A stretch of 56,620 nucleotides of DNA from an uncultured Paenibacillaceae bacterium (GTDB lineage: Bacteria > Bacillota > Bacilli > Aneurinibacillales > Aneurinibacillaceae). Positions 8,085-16,789 of the stretch are shown piece after piece. The stretch's first letter is position 1. Each line of letters begins with the position of its first letter. The stretch is from contig CAMLDI010000019.1 in NCBI GenBank assembly GCA_946478845.1, positions 1 through 56,620 of the forward strand. The letters are read 5' to 3'. A program made the position numbers and the translations under genes. A model generated the notes under the pieces. It was not told the origin of the DNA. It saw only the letters and a program-made list of their open reading frames with translations, and did no database searches.

Positions 8085-9428
8085 TTACAAGGAATAGAGT
8101 AGTTCAGATTCCTTTGATTTTCGCAAATCTTTTACTCTTTTTGCTTTGTGAGTAGCACGGGGAAGTTCTCCATCAGCTAATATTTTTACTTCTTTAGGCC
8201 GTACGCCTAATCTGCTTTTTAACTGATGGGACACATGGTCAGCAAGGAGAGTTGAATCAATTTCTGCATCCTTTTGTTTTTCCACTTCAAGGGAGTACTT
8301 GGTCATAAAGTCTTCGGTAAATACAGTAATACGATATTCACCGGTTAATTCAGGAATATTGCGGACGATAAATTCAATGTCACTGGGAAAAACATTAACT
8401 CCAGTAACAATAAACATATCATCTACCCGGCCGACAATATGAATCCGGGTATGGGTTCTGCCGCAAGGGCAAGGGGTACGGTCTGCTGTAATAATATCAC
8501 CTGTACGAAAACGAATCATGGGACGGGCCTTTTTCTGCAGGGTTGTTAATACCATTTCTCCTCTTTCCCCGTCAGGAACAGGTTCAAGGGTAACGGGATC
8601 CAGGACTTCGACTAAAATGTGATCTTCTGCCAGATGAAGGCCGTCTCTTTCTTCACACATGCCGGCGCAAGCGCCGAAAATATCTGAGATACCATAAAAA
8701 TCATATAACTTCGCATTCCATAATTTTTCTATTGCTTCCCTCGTGGCTTCAATAGAGCCCCCCGGTTCACCAGCTACAATGATTTTATTTATAGCTAAAT
8801 CTTTTGCAGGATCGATGCCATGTTTTCGGGCTGTTTCTCCCAGATACCAGGCATAGGAGGGGGTTGTCCATATAATGGTAGGCTGAAATTCTTTTAAAAT
8901 AAATAAAAGTCTCTCAGAGGGTACAGTTCCAGACCATATGCATAGAGCGCCAAGGTTTTGTGCCCCAATTACGTCAGGCCCCCCAACAAAAAGGGAAAAG
9001 TTTAATGCATGGACATAGCGGTCTGTTGGCCTCATTCCTGCAGACCAGAAGAGACGACTCTCTACATCTTGCCAGGCTTGAAAATCCTCCCGGGTAAAAG
9101 GGCTTAACGTAGGGACCCCGGTAGAACCGCTTGATGCTGAGATGTACACTACTTCTTCTTCTGAAACTGCGGTTAAATCCCCTAATAATGGTTTGGCCAG
9201 TTGCCGTTCTCGTTGGATTTGTTTGTTGATGAAGGGGAATTTTCTGATGTCTTCCAAAGTTTTAAAGTTCCCAGGTTTTACACCTGCTTGATCAAAGGAT
9301 TCTTTGTAATATGTAGAATTAGAATAGACGAATTCTAGATGTTCAGCTAAAAGTTTGGTTTGATAGTCTTCTAGTTCTCCTCGGGAAAGTGTTTCTATAT
9401 CATGATTCCAGTATACTTTTTTAGTCAT
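8085..9428 (-). CDS. PaaK-like acyl/aryl-CoA ligase (AMP-forming)
   Basis: The 447-residue protein matches phenylacetate-CoA ligases: phosphate-binding loop S-S-G-S-T-G-V-P-T (residues 99-107), D-F-Y-G-I-S-D near the middle, R-F-R-T-G-D in the hinge region and V-G-R-V-D-D. A zinc-type C-P-C-G-R-T-H cluster is present, as in PaaK relatives. It should activate a carboxylate to its CoA thioester using ATP. Its ATG overlaps the stop of the upstream hydrolase by 4 nt (translational coupling). The substrate is not decided by the sequence; any arylacetate or short sulfur-containing carboxylate would be possible. Confidence 0.85.
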   Translation of the reverse strand: MTKKVYWNHDIETLSRGELEDYQTKLLAEHLEFVYSNSTYYKESFDQAGVKPGNFKTLEDIRKFPFINKQIQRERQLAKPLLGDLTAVSEEEVVYISASSGSTGVPTLSPFTREDFQAWQDVESRLFWSAGMRPTDRYVHALNFSLFVGGPDVIGAQNLGALCIWSGTVPSERLLFILKEFQPTIIWTTPSYAWYLGETARKHGIDPAKDLAINKIIVAGEPGGSIEATREAIEKLWNAKLYDFYGISDIFGACAGMCEERDGLHLAEDHILVEVLDPVTLEPVPDGERGEMVLTTLQKKARPMIRFRTGDIITADRTPCPCGRTHTRIHIVGRVDDMFIVTGVNVFPSDIEFIVRNIPELTGEYRITVFTEDFMTKYSLEVEKQKDAEIDSTLLADHVSHQLKSRLGVRPKEVKILADGELPRATHKAKRVKDLRKSKESELLYSL

Positions 9429-10153
9429 TGTGCTAATTTCCTCTCCTTTGTTGCCCTTTTTTTCTGTTTAATTCTAAAATTAAGGATTTCTCTGGCCACT
9501 TCTTTAGGTTTTTCTAGTAAAATATAGTGCCCAGCTCCTTCTATGATTTTCTTTTCCAGGTATGGAACCAATTCTTCCAATTTTTCTAAAGCGTAGGGTG
9601 GAAGAAGGCGATCCTCTTTCCCATATATGGCGAGAATAGGAGTTTTTAATTGGGATAAGGTTTTCTCTCCCTTTTGATAGGCAGAGCACTGGATAAAATC
9701 AGAGGTGATAATGTGTATTGGATTTAATAAAAGTTCATTTTGTTCTTCTTTGAGTAAGGCCTCTTCTGCATTTGGACCATAGGATGCACGGAAGAGAGAT
9801 TCGGGGAAACTGCCTTCTTGCAAGGATCCGATGATTTTTGGGTGAACAGGAAGTTGAAAATGGCTAGCAATTAGAATAATGCCTTTCACTCTTGGATTTT
9901 GTTTTGCCATTTCCAGTGCAATTAAACCTCCCATGGAATGTCCTATTACAATTAAATTCCTATTTTTAAACGCCTCATTTAGTTTGGATGCGTAGTCCTC
10001 TATGCTTTGGGCAGGTTGGGATTGATTTTCTCCATGGCCTGGCAGGTCAATAAAGTAATAATCCCGTGGTTTTGTTTCTAAAAAAGGGGCTATGGCACGC
10101 CATTTGTTTTTGCTTCCCCCGGCACCATGGATGAAAAGATAGGCACGCCGCAT
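9425..10153 (-). CDS. Alpha/beta-hydrolase
   Basis: The 242-residue protein has the nucleophile elbow G-H-S-M-G-G (Ser73), an oxyanion H-G-A-G-G loop at residues 9-13, the acid in Y-G-K-E-D-R-L, and the late histidine in G-A-G-H-Y-I-L-L-E-K-P. It could be an esterase, a thioesterase or a C-C hydrolase. It lies between the acyl-CoA dehydrogenase (20-nt gap) and the ligase (4-nt overlap), so it acts in the same pathway, either releasing the free acid before CoA activation or hydrolysing a thioester. Confidence 0.85.
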   Translation of the reverse strand: MRRAYLFIHGAGGSKNKWRAIAPFLETKPRDYYFIDLPGHGENQSQPAQSIEDYASKLNEAFKNRNLIVIGHSMGGLIALEMAKQNPRVKGIILIASHFQLPVHPKIIGSLQEGSFPESLFRASYGPNAEEALLKEEQNELLLNPIHIITSDFIQCSAYQKGEKTLSQLKTPILAIYGKEDRLLPPYALEKLEELVPYLEKKIIEGAGHYILLEKPKEVAREILNFRIKQKKRATKERKLAQ

Positions 10154-10172
10154 GTTTTTTCAATCCTTTCCT

Positions 10173-11312
10173 TTAACCAACAAGGGAACGGGAAATGACA
10201 ATCCGTTGGATCTGATTGGTTCCTTCGTAGATTTGTGTAATTTTCGCATCTCGCATCATTCGTTCAACAGGGAAATCCTGAGTATACCCATAGCCTCCAA
10301 GAATTTGTACTGCATCTGTTGTCACTTTCATGGCTATATCAGACGCGAAGACTTTCGCAGCGGAAGCAAGGCGGTTTAATTCGTTGTTTTTTCCAACCTT
10401 CTTAAGGTTATCTACCATAGAGGCTGTCCGATAAACCAGGCTTCTAGCGGCTTCAATTTGGATGGCCATGTCAGCTAGCATAAATTGGATTCCTTGAAAT
10501 GAGGCGATAGGTTTGCCGAATTGTTCCCGTTTTTGCACGTATTCCAGGCATACATCAAGGGCACCCTGGGCAATGCCCAGTGCCTGTGCACCGATGCCCG
10601 GACGGGTTTTATCCAGAGTTTTCATGGCAATTAGGAAACCTTCTCCTTCTTCCCCAATGCGATTTTCTAAGGGGATTTGGCAATCGTCAAAGAATAGTTC
10701 AGCAGTAGGAGACCCTTTTATGCCCATTTTCTTTTCAAGTTTACCTACGACAAAACCAGGGGAGTCTTTTTCCACGGCAAAAGCGGTTAAGCCTTTGTCC
10801 GTTTTCGCAAAAACGGTATAAACATCTGCGACGCCCCCGTTGCTAATGAAGCATTTTCGTCCATTGATTAGGTAATGGTTTCCTACTTTTTCAGCACGGG
10901 TTTGTATTCCTTTTACATCTGAACCAGCGGAAGGCTCTGTTAAGCCAAAGGCTGTAATTTTCTTCCCGGTTGCCAGGTCAGGTAGGAATCGTTGTTTTAT
11001 TTCTTCATATCCACCAAGAAGAAAGGTAGTAACCCCTAGCTCTTGCACTGTTAAAATTTGCGAGGAAGAAGCGCAGACTCGCGCAACTTCCTCGACGATG
11101 AGGCAATAACTTAATACGTCCAGTCCAGAACCGCCATATTCTTCAGGGTAGTTTGCCCCCAGGTATCCATGGGTCGCCAGAAGATCTTTAATATCAAAGG
11201 GGTATTCTCCTTGCTCGTCAATTTCTGCTGCCCTTGGTTTTATTTTTTCCTGGGCTAAACGGTGAATTCCCTGTTGGATTTCCAATTGTTCTTCATTTAG
11301 TGTGAAACTCAT
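10173..11312 (-). CDS. Acyl-CoA dehydrogenase
   Basis: The 379-residue flavoprotein has the standard acyl-CoA dehydrogenase series: F-G-L-T-E-P-x-A-G-S-D, the K-x-F-I-S-N-G segment, Q-F-G-K-P-I-A-S-F-Q, L-G-G-Y-G-Y and the catalytic base Glu363 in I-Y-E-G-T-N-Q-I-Q. Keeping the Glu means it is a real dehydrogenase of short-chain type rather than a desulfinase. It transfers electrons to an electron-transfer flavoprotein not found here. It is the first enzyme gene behind metQ (30-nt gap), tying the importer to an oxidation pathway. Confidence 0.92.
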   Translation of the reverse strand: MSFTLNEEQLEIQQGIHRLAQEKIKPRAAEIDEQGEYPFDIKDLLATHGYLGANYPEEYGGSGLDVLSYCLIVEEVARVCASSSQILTVQELGVTTFLLGGYEEIKQRFLPDLATGKKITAFGLTEPSAGSDVKGIQTRAEKVGNHYLINGRKCFISNGGVADVYTVFAKTDKGLTAFAVEKDSPGFVVGKLEKKMGIKGSPTAELFFDDCQIPLENRIGEEGEGFLIAMKTLDKTRPGIGAQALGIAQGALDVCLEYVQKREQFGKPIASFQGIQFMLADMAIQIEAARSLVYRTASMVDNLKKVGKNNELNRLASAAKVFASDIAMKVTTDAVQILGGYGYTQDFPVERMMRDAKITQIYEGTNQIQRIVISRSLVG

Positions 11313-11342
11313 GGGATATCGCCTCTTTTATTTCATTAGTTT

Positions 11343-12155
11343 TTATTGAGGTTTTACAAACCCCTGGAATTTTTCATCAATTACTTTTTGAAATTCGACA
11401 GAGCGATAAGCATCGGCAATGTCCTTTACAAAAGTCTGGTTTTTATCTTTTGTTTTCACGGCAACCAGATTTAAATATTTAGGCGGTGTTTTTTCCAGGC
11501 CAATGGCTTCTGTTAATTTTAAGCCAGAAGCAAGGGCGAAGTTTCCATTAATGAACGAATAATCAGAATCATCAAGGGAGCGGGGCAGTTGGGCAGCCTC
11601 TAAAGGAATCAGTTTTATTTTTTTGGTGTATTCAAGGACGTCTTTTTCTGAAACAGTAATAGGGTCATAGCCAGGTTTTAGTTTAATCCAACCAAATTGC
11701 TCTAACATCACTAAGGCTCTTGCCTGGTTGGCCGGATCATTAGGAAGGGCAACAGAGGTACCTGCTTTCACTTCATTCAGGGTTTTGTGTTTTTTAGAAT
11801 AGATACCAATAGGAGCTGTTGGTACTTTTAGAACTTCACTTAAATCCAGGTTATGTTCTTTTTTGAACTTTTCTAGATAGATTTGATGTTGGAAGACGTT
11901 AGCGTCTAGCGAGCCTTCCGCCAGGGCAATATTAGGTTGTATGTAATCATTAAACTCTATGATGGTTACTGTATAACCTTTTTTCTCAAGGATGGGCTTA
12001 ATCCCGTATTTAATTTGATCACTGTATGGGCCGGCGGTAGCACCTATTTTGATTTCTTTTTTCTCAATAGGAGCGGTTGTGGCTTTACCGCAACCGCTTA
12101 AAAAGAGGGTAAGAAGAAATAAAGAGAGAATAGCAATAATTCCTTTGTTTTTCAT
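11343..12155 (-). CDS. metQ: MetQ/NlpA-type substrate-binding lipoprotein
   Basis: The 270-residue lipoprotein has a lipobox L-S-G-C (Cys22) and the NlpA-family layout: K-I-G-A-T-A-G-P-Y-S-D-Q, A-E-G-S-L-D-A-N-V-F-Q-H, P-N-D-P-A-N-Q-A-R-A-L. MetQ proteins hand D- or L-methionine to MetNI, but many homologues bind other sulfur compounds. It is third in the metN-metI-metQ order and is followed by catabolic genes, so its ligand may not be methionine. Confidence 0.85.
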   Translation of the reverse strand: MKNKGIIAILSLFLLTLFLSGCGKATTAPIEKKEIKIGATAGPYSDQIKYGIKPILEKKGYTVTIIEFNDYIQPNIALAEGSLDANVFQHQIYLEKFKKEHNLDLSEVLKVPTAPIGIYSKKHKTLNEVKAGTSVALPNDPANQARALVMLEQFGWIKLKPGYDPITVSEKDVLEYTKKIKLIPLEAAQLPRSLDDSDYSFINGNFALASGLKLTEAIGLEKTPPKYLNLVAVKTKDKNQTFVKDIADAYRSVEFQKVIDEKFQGFVKPQ

Positions 12156-12175
12156 GGATGAAAACTCCTTTTTCG

Positions 12176-12838
12176 TTATCTTTTATCAAGGATTGAAGCA
12201 AGTCGGTTTCCTGTGAATTGAATAATTTGTACGATGGCAACTAGAATGACAATGGTTACAATCATGACATCGGTTTGAAAGCGGTAATATCCAAAGCGAA
12301 TGGCTAGATCACCAATTCCCCCGCCGCCAACCACACCAGCCATAGCTGAGTAGGAGAGGAAACTAATGGTGACCACAGTTAAAGCAAGAGTCAGACCGGA
12401 ACGAGCTTCAACAATAAGAACTTTCCAAATAATTTGAGGGACAGATGCCCCCATCGAAATGGATGCTTCTATTACTCCTTTTGGTACTTCCCGTAGAGAT
12501 TGTTCCACCAATCGGGCAAAGTAAGGAATTGCTGCAGCAGATAGGGGCACTGAAACGGCAAGTGGGCCGATGGTTGTACCTACGATAATCCGGGTAAAAG
12601 GAATTAAAGCAATAAGAAGAATTAAAAAAGGGAAAGATCGGACAAGGTTTACAAAGGAACCAATCACCCGGTTTACTAAGGGTTTTTCTAGTAGTTGGCC
12701 TTTGTCCGTAAGAAAAAGGAGGATACCCAGTGGGGTGCCTAAAAGTATAGCAGCACCTATGGAAAAAACAACCATAAGAAAGGTTTGCCCAATGGATAGC
12801 CAAAGTTCCGGAAGAATGGAAATTACGTTATCAAACAC
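12176..12838 (-). CDS. metI: MetI-type ABC permease
   Basis: The 220-residue integral membrane protein has five predicted segments and the MetI permease features: long first helix, R-S-F-P-F-L-I-L-L-I-A-L-I-P-F, the E-A-x-x-S-M-G-A coupling-helix motif, and a Gly-rich V-G-G-G-G-I-G-D-L stretch. Its start overlaps the end of metN by 8 nt. Works with MetN and MetQ in the cytoplasmic membrane. Confidence 0.9.
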   Translation of the reverse strand: MFDNVISILPELWLSIGQTFLMVVFSIGAAILLGTPLGILLFLTDKGQLLEKPLVNRVIGSFVNLVRSFPFLILLIALIPFTRIIVGTTIGPLAVSVPLSAAAIPYFARLVEQSLREVPKGVIEASISMGASVPQIIWKVLIVEARSGLTLALTVVTISFLSYSAMAGVVGGGGIGDLAIRFGYYRFQTDVMIVTIVILVAIVQIIQFTGNRLASILDKR

Positions 12839-13595
12839 CGATTATCCCCCTCTCGTTATCCTTAACAAGATCAAACAATAGCTGGCCAATTTCTGTTTTG
12901 GCATGAATGGGATTTCCATTCAGTTCAAAATTCTCTACAAAATTGCCATCTTCCATTACAGCAACTTTGTTGCAAATCCTTTTAACTACTTCCATTTCAT
13001 GGGTAACCAGGAGAATTGTAACTCCAAGTTGTTGATTAATTTCTTGTAAAAAGGATAAAAGGTTACGGGTTGTTTGTGGGTCGAGAGCAGAAGTAGGTTC
13101 ATCGCAAAGGAGGACCTTGGGTCTTGTAGAAAGAGCCCGGGCAATGGCAACCCGCTGTTTCTGGCCCCCACTTAGTTGTGCTGGATAGCTTTCGACTTTA
13201 TCTGATAATCCCACGATTTCTAAAGCTTCCTTTGCTCTCGTTTTTCTTTCTTCTTTTGGGACTCCAGAAATCTCCAGGGCCAGTTCTACATTTTTGGCCA
13301 CTGTACGATTATGGAGCAAATTAAAATGTTGGAAAACCATACCAATGGATTGGCGTGCTTTGCGCAGTTCCTTTTTCGATAGTCGAGTGAGTTCCTGTCC
13401 GTTTACTGTGACAGTTCCCGTATCCGGTTGTTCGATTAAATTGACAAAGCGTAAAAAGGTAGATTTTCCCGCACCACTAAAGCCGATAATCCCATAAATC
13501 TCGCCTTCTTTTACATGGAGAGAAGCAGGTGCAACCGCTTGAAAGGATTTTCCAGCGGAAGTAAAAGACTTGCTAACATTAGTTAATATAATCAA
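12831..13595 (-). CDS. metN: MetN-type ABC ATPase lacking the C-terminal NIL domain
   Basis: The ATPase has Walker A (G-F-S-G-A-G-K-S-T), Q-loop, signature L-S-G-G-Q-K-Q-R, Walker B (V-L-L-C-D-E-P-T-S-A-L-D-P) and the H-loop histidine (T-H-E-M-E-V). Typical MetN is about 340 residues and ends with a ferredoxin-like NIL domain that binds methionine and shuts the pump (trans-inhibition). This protein stops at 254 residues, right after the nucleotide-binding domain, so that feedback is missing. First gene of the minus-strand operon. Confidence 0.88.
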   Translation of the reverse strand: MIILTNVSKSFTSAGKSFQAVAPASLHVKEGEIYGIIGFSGAGKSTFLRFVNLIEQPDTGTVTVNGQELTRLSKKELRKARQSIGMVFQHFNLLHNRTVAKNVELALEISGVPKEERKTRAKEALEIVGLSDKVESYPAQLSGGQKQRVAIARALSTRPKVLLCDEPTSALDPQTTRNLLSFLQEINQQLGVTILLVTHEMEVVKRICNKVAVMEDGNFVENFELNGNPIHAKTEIGQLLFDLVKDNERGIIGV

Positions 13596-13624
13596 TTTTT
13601 TCCTCCCTCCTTTTGTTACTAGTG

Positions 13625-13666
13625 ATTATAATACCGACAAAACTTACCCGTCAACTATGAATTAAA
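13625..13666 (-). promoter_or_regulatory. Promoter of the metNIQ operon with AATTCATA box
   Basis: On the minus strand TTGACG (13654-13649) and TATAAT (13630-13625) are separated by 18 nt. Immediately before the -35 is TTTAATTCATA, which recurs before the -35 hexamers of the promoters at 20.6 and 34.3 kb. No S-box (SAM-I) or T-box features lie between this promoter and metN, and there is no leader hairpin of the kind found at the neighbouring units. Confidence 0.7.
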
Positions 13667-13714
13667 AATTGTTAATTTATTTTATGGAGCAAAGAAAGAG
13701 GTAGAAAACAGGAA

Positions 13715-13754
13715 TTGACGTATCTTAAGATTAAAACTATAATTTAGTTTAATC
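13715..13754 (+). promoter_or_regulatory. Promoter of the HpaB unit with palindrome over the -10
   Basis: TTGACG (13715-13720) and TATAAT (13738-13743) have a 17-nt spacer. The sequence GATTAAAACTA...TAGTTTAATC (13729-13754) is an inverted repeat centred on the -10 box, a likely repressor site. Transcription should start near 13750, about 36 nt before the leader hairpin. Confidence 0.7.
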
Positions 13755-13785
13755 CTATAAATTTACTATGAAATTTGATGTTCAA

Positions 13786-13841
13786 GCTGACTGGACCACC
13801 AGAGGCATGAAAGAAGATCTGTCTTCTTTCATGCCTTTTTT
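13786..13841 (+). promoter_or_regulatory. Leader attenuator motif, copy A (upstream of HpaB pair)
   Basis: GCTGA is followed by a small stem CTGG-ACCA-CCAG and then, with no gap, AGAGGC leading into a perfect 14-bp terminator stem (13804-13817 with 13822-13835) and a T run. The first coding ATG is 25 nt further on. It shares its layout and sequence with copies at 20.5, 20.8 and 34.2 kb: NCYGACTGG, A-rich loop, CCAGAGGC, terminator. As drawn, transcription would stop before the gene, so an anti-termination signal is expected. Confidence 0.75.
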
Positions 13842-13865
13842 CATTTTGTTTTAGGGGGGAGAAAA

Positions 13866-15374
13866 ATGCCAAAAAAATATGGGGCAGCGTATTTAAACAG
13901 CCTTCAAGACGGACGCACGGTCTGGTTGGATGGGAAAAAGGTGGCGGATGTGACAAAACATCCAGCTTTTCGGGGTACGTTGAAAACCCTGTCTTCCTTG
14001 TTTGACACATTGGGCAATGAAGAAACAAGAGACAGGGTTGGTTTTGTTAGCCCAAAAACCGGGGAGTATGTACACAATGCTTTCCTTGTGCCTAAGACGA
14101 AGGAGGAATTGTTGAAGCGAAAAGAATCTTTTTCCTTTTGGGCTAATGAAACCTATGGGGTTATGAGCAGATTATCAGGCTATGCTCGTTCTTTAGTTAC
14201 AGGGTGGTATGCAAAGAGGGAGTATTTTCGTCAATTCGATCCGGAATTCCCTGAGAAGATTACTCGTTATTATGAACAGGCTAGAGATGAAGGCCGTTTT
14301 ATTACCACGGCAATCCTGGAACCACAAATCGATCGCTCGAAACAAGTGTATGACCATGAAGACCCGGATGCACTTTTACGAGTAGTCAAAGAAACAAAGG
14401 AGGGTCTCGTTGTGAGAGGGGCAAAAATGATTGCAACCTCAGCCCCTTATGCCCATGATGTGATTGTTGCTCCTTCCAAACCATTGCAAGAGGGGGACAA
14501 GGAATATGCCCATTTTATGATTGTCCCACTAAACTTATCTGGTTTGCATATTGTATGCAGGGAATCTTTCCATTCTGAAAAAGAGGAAGAGCATCCATTG
14601 AGTGCCCGCTTCGAAGAAATGGATTCCGTTTTAATTTTCGATGATGTTCTGGTGCCCTGGGAAAGAGTTTTTTTATATGGCAATGCAACAGGTGTCCAAC
14701 AAATTCATGAGCATCAGAAGTTAAATACCCTGGCCAATCACCAAACGGTGGTTCGCTTGCTTGCAAAACTGGAATTTGTAGCTGGAGTGGGTTTTGCTAT
14801 TGCTGAATCCATTGGTGCTGATGGCTATCTCCATGTCCAGGAGAAACTGGGGGAACTAGTAACACAAGTTGAAAGTATCAAAGGTCTATTGGTAGCATCA
14901 GAGGCCCAAGCGACACAAGACGAAAATGGAACCTATTGGCCTGCCAGGGTACCGTTACAAACAGCGAGAAATCTGGGAGTTCGCTATTATCCCCGTGCAT
15001 TGGAAATTCTCCAACTGATAGGAGCCGGGGGATTTATCCAATTGCCTTCTGTTACCCTGGAGAAAAATCATATTGAATTGCAACCTCTGTTGCAAAAATA
15101 TTTCCGTGGGGCAAAAATTGGGGCTTCTGAAAGAATTCGCCTTTACCAATTAGCCTGGGATTTAATTGGCAGCCAATTGGCTACCCGCCATGAATTATAT
15201 GAGCGTTATTATACGGGGGATCCCTTTAGAATGTATGTGTTCCAATATGATACCTACGATGTTGAGAAACTGAGAAATCGCATCCGTGATTTTCAGGAAT
15301 TTGCCTCAAATGATAGAAAGGGGGAATACAATCATGACCACAGCAGGACAACGGTACCTCTCCCGTCTAAATGA
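13866..15374 (+). CDS. HpaB-family FADH2-dependent monooxygenase, paralogue 1
   Basis: The 502-residue protein matches the 4-hydroxyphenylacetate 3-monooxygenase oxygenase family (group D flavoprotein, acyl-CoA-dehydrogenase fold): N-terminal Y-L-x-S-L-x-D-G-R-x-V-W, then H-P-A-F, P-Q-x-D-R-S-K, V-R-G-A-K-M-I-A-T and the C-terminal Y-E-R-Y-Y-T-G-D-P. HpaB enzymes hydroxylate phenols with FADH2 supplied by a separate reductase (HpaC); none is seen nearby. Clustered with sulfone and sulfonate monooxygenases, the real substrate may be a sulfur-containing aromatic. RBS GGGGGGAG. Its last 41 nt overlap the next gene. Confidence 0.85.
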   Translation: MPKKYGAAYLNSLQDGRTVWLDGKKVADVTKHPAFRGTLKTLSSLFDTLGNEETRDRVGFVSPKTGEYVHNAFLVPKTKEELLKRKESFSFWANETYGVMSRLSGYARSLVTGWYAKREYFRQFDPEFPEKITRYYEQARDEGRFITTAILEPQIDRSKQVYDHEDPDALLRVVKETKEGLVVRGAKMIATSAPYAHDVIVAPSKPLQEGDKEYAHFMIVPLNLSGLHIVCRESFHSEKEEEHPLSARFEEMDSVLIFDDVLVPWERVFLYGNATGVQQIHEHQKLNTLANHQTVVRLLAKLEFVAGVGFAIAESIGADGYLHVQEKLGELVTQVESIKGLLVASEAQATQDENGTYWPARVPLQTARNLGVRYYPRALEILQLIGAGGFIQLPSVTLEKNHIELQPLLQKYFRGAKIGASERIRLYQLAWDLIGSQLATRHELYERYYTGDPFRMYVFQYDTYDVEKLRNRIRDFQEFASNDRKGEYNHDHSRTTVPLPSK

Positions 15375-16761
15375 TGGACGAAATGTGTGGATTAATGGAG
15401 AGTTGGTTTCAGATGTAGCCAACCATCCAGCTTTTAAAGGACCTGTCCAAACTTTTGCCAACCTTCTTGATTTACAAGACCAACCTGATACGAAAGATTT
15501 CCTCACTTATCTTCCTGAAGGCTCGGATAAACGGGCAAGCCTTCATTATTTAGTGCCAGAAAGCAAAGAAGATATTTCCCGTAAAAGCAAAGCTTTTCGG
15601 ATATGGTCTGATCAAACCTTTGGTGTTATGAGCCGTCTCTCTGAATATTCCCGTTGTTTATTAACGGGATGGTATGCGAGCCGTCATCTTTATGGGGACA
15701 AAAAATTCGCAGAAAAAATTGAACGGTATTACTTACATAGCAGAGACAATGACCTATTATCTACTGCTGCAGGACATGATCCTCAAATTGACCGTTCGAA
15801 ATCTTCATCTCAGCAAGGGGATCCAGAAACTAGCGTTCATATTGTGGGAGAAACAGAAGATGGAATTATTGTTCGCGGCGCCAGATTGTTGGCTACAGCG
15901 GCTCCCTATGTCGATGAAATTTTTGTATCTCCGTACCATAAAAAAGGCAGGGAAGAAGGAAAGTATGCTAGCTTTTTTGCTGTTTCGGTGAATACACCAG
16001 GAGTTCATCTTATAAGCAGGGAATCCTTTGCAGCTGAATCAAAAGATGACCATCCTTTAAGTTCTCGTTTTGATGAAATGGATTCGGTCCTGGTTTTTGA
16101 TGATGCCTTAATTCCCTGGGAGAGGGTTTTTATTAAAGATGACCCACAGTCCCATTGGGGTTTGCGCAATGATCCTACTGTGGCTGCTTTAAGTTACCAT
16201 CAAACGGTCATTAGGCTGATTAGCAAGTTAGAATTCGTCACGGCCATTGCCAATGAAATAGCCATTACCATTGGTGCTACCTTTCATTTGCACGTTAAGG
16301 AGAAAATTGCAGAACTCATTATTCAATTGGAAACCATTAAAGGTCTTCTTGTGGCGGCAGAAGAACTGGCGTCACCCAATGACGATGATATTTGGTTGCC
16401 AGCCATTCCTCCTCTGGAAACGGCTAGAAATCTTGGTACTCGTTATTATCCACGTGCACTAGAAATTTTACAGCAAATTGGAGCAGGGGGACTTTTGCAA
16501 ATTCCCTCTCAAATTTCTGAGTTACAGGGACCCATTGGCCCATATCTTCACAAATATTACCGTGGTGCTGATCGAGATGCGGTTGATCGTATCCATCTTT
16601 TTAAATTAGCCTGGGATTTAATTGGCAGTCCATTAGCTTCCCGCCATGAATTGTATGAACGTTTTTATACTGGAGATCCAGTTCGGACGTATGCTGGGCA
16701 ATATGTAAATTATGATAAAAGTCACTTAATCAATCGGGTAAAAGAGCTTATCAAAAAATAA
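15334..16761 (+). CDS. HpaB-family FADH2-dependent monooxygenase, paralogue 2
   Basis: I place the start at ATG 15334 behind AAAGGGGG; a longer reading from 15286 would lie deeper in the previous gene. The 475-residue product is a clear paralogue of its neighbour, with the same Y-L-S-R-L-N-D-G-R-N-V-W beginning, P-Q-I-D-R-S-K, V-R-G-A-R-L-L-A-T-A-A-P-Y, F-D-E-M-D-S-V-L-V-F-D-D and Y-E-R-F-Y-T-G-D-P. Homology runs over the full length, so a tandem duplication. The two may form a mixed oligomer or act on related substrates. Confidence 0.85.
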   Translation: MTTAGQRYLSRLNDGRNVWINGELVSDVANHPAFKGPVQTFANLLDLQDQPDTKDFLTYLPEGSDKRASLHYLVPESKEDISRKSKAFRIWSDQTFGVMSRLSEYSRCLLTGWYASRHLYGDKKFAEKIERYYLHSRDNDLLSTAAGHDPQIDRSKSSSQQGDPETSVHIVGETEDGIIVRGARLLATAAPYVDEIFVSPYHKKGREEGKYASFFAVSVNTPGVHLISRESFAAESKDDHPLSSRFDEMDSVLVFDDALIPWERVFIKDDPQSHWGLRNDPTVAALSYHQTVIRLISKLEFVTAIANEIAITIGATFHLHVKEKIAELIIQLETIKGLLVAAEELASPNDDDIWLPAIPPLETARNLGTRYYPRALEILQQIGAGGLLQIPSQISELQGPIGPYLHKYYRGADRDAVDRIHLFKLAWDLIGSPLASRHELYERFYTGDPVRTYAGQYVNYDKSHLINRVKELIKK

Positions 16762-16789
16762 GGATAGGAGAAAAATAGGAGGTATTTTA

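Noticed and set aside
7123..11312. A complete DMSP/methylmercaptopropionate (DmdBCD) pathway
   Set aside because: A ligase and an acyl-CoA dehydrogenase are present, but no DmdA demethylase and no crotonase-type DmdD hydratase; the ligase is PaaK-like rather than DmdB-like.
13596..13865. SAM-I (S-box) or T-box leader before the methionine-type importer
   Set aside because: The spacer has neither the S-box core (GGTGGAGGGA, GGCAACC) nor the T-box GGGTGGNACCGCG sequence, and there is no terminator between the minus-strand promoter and metN.
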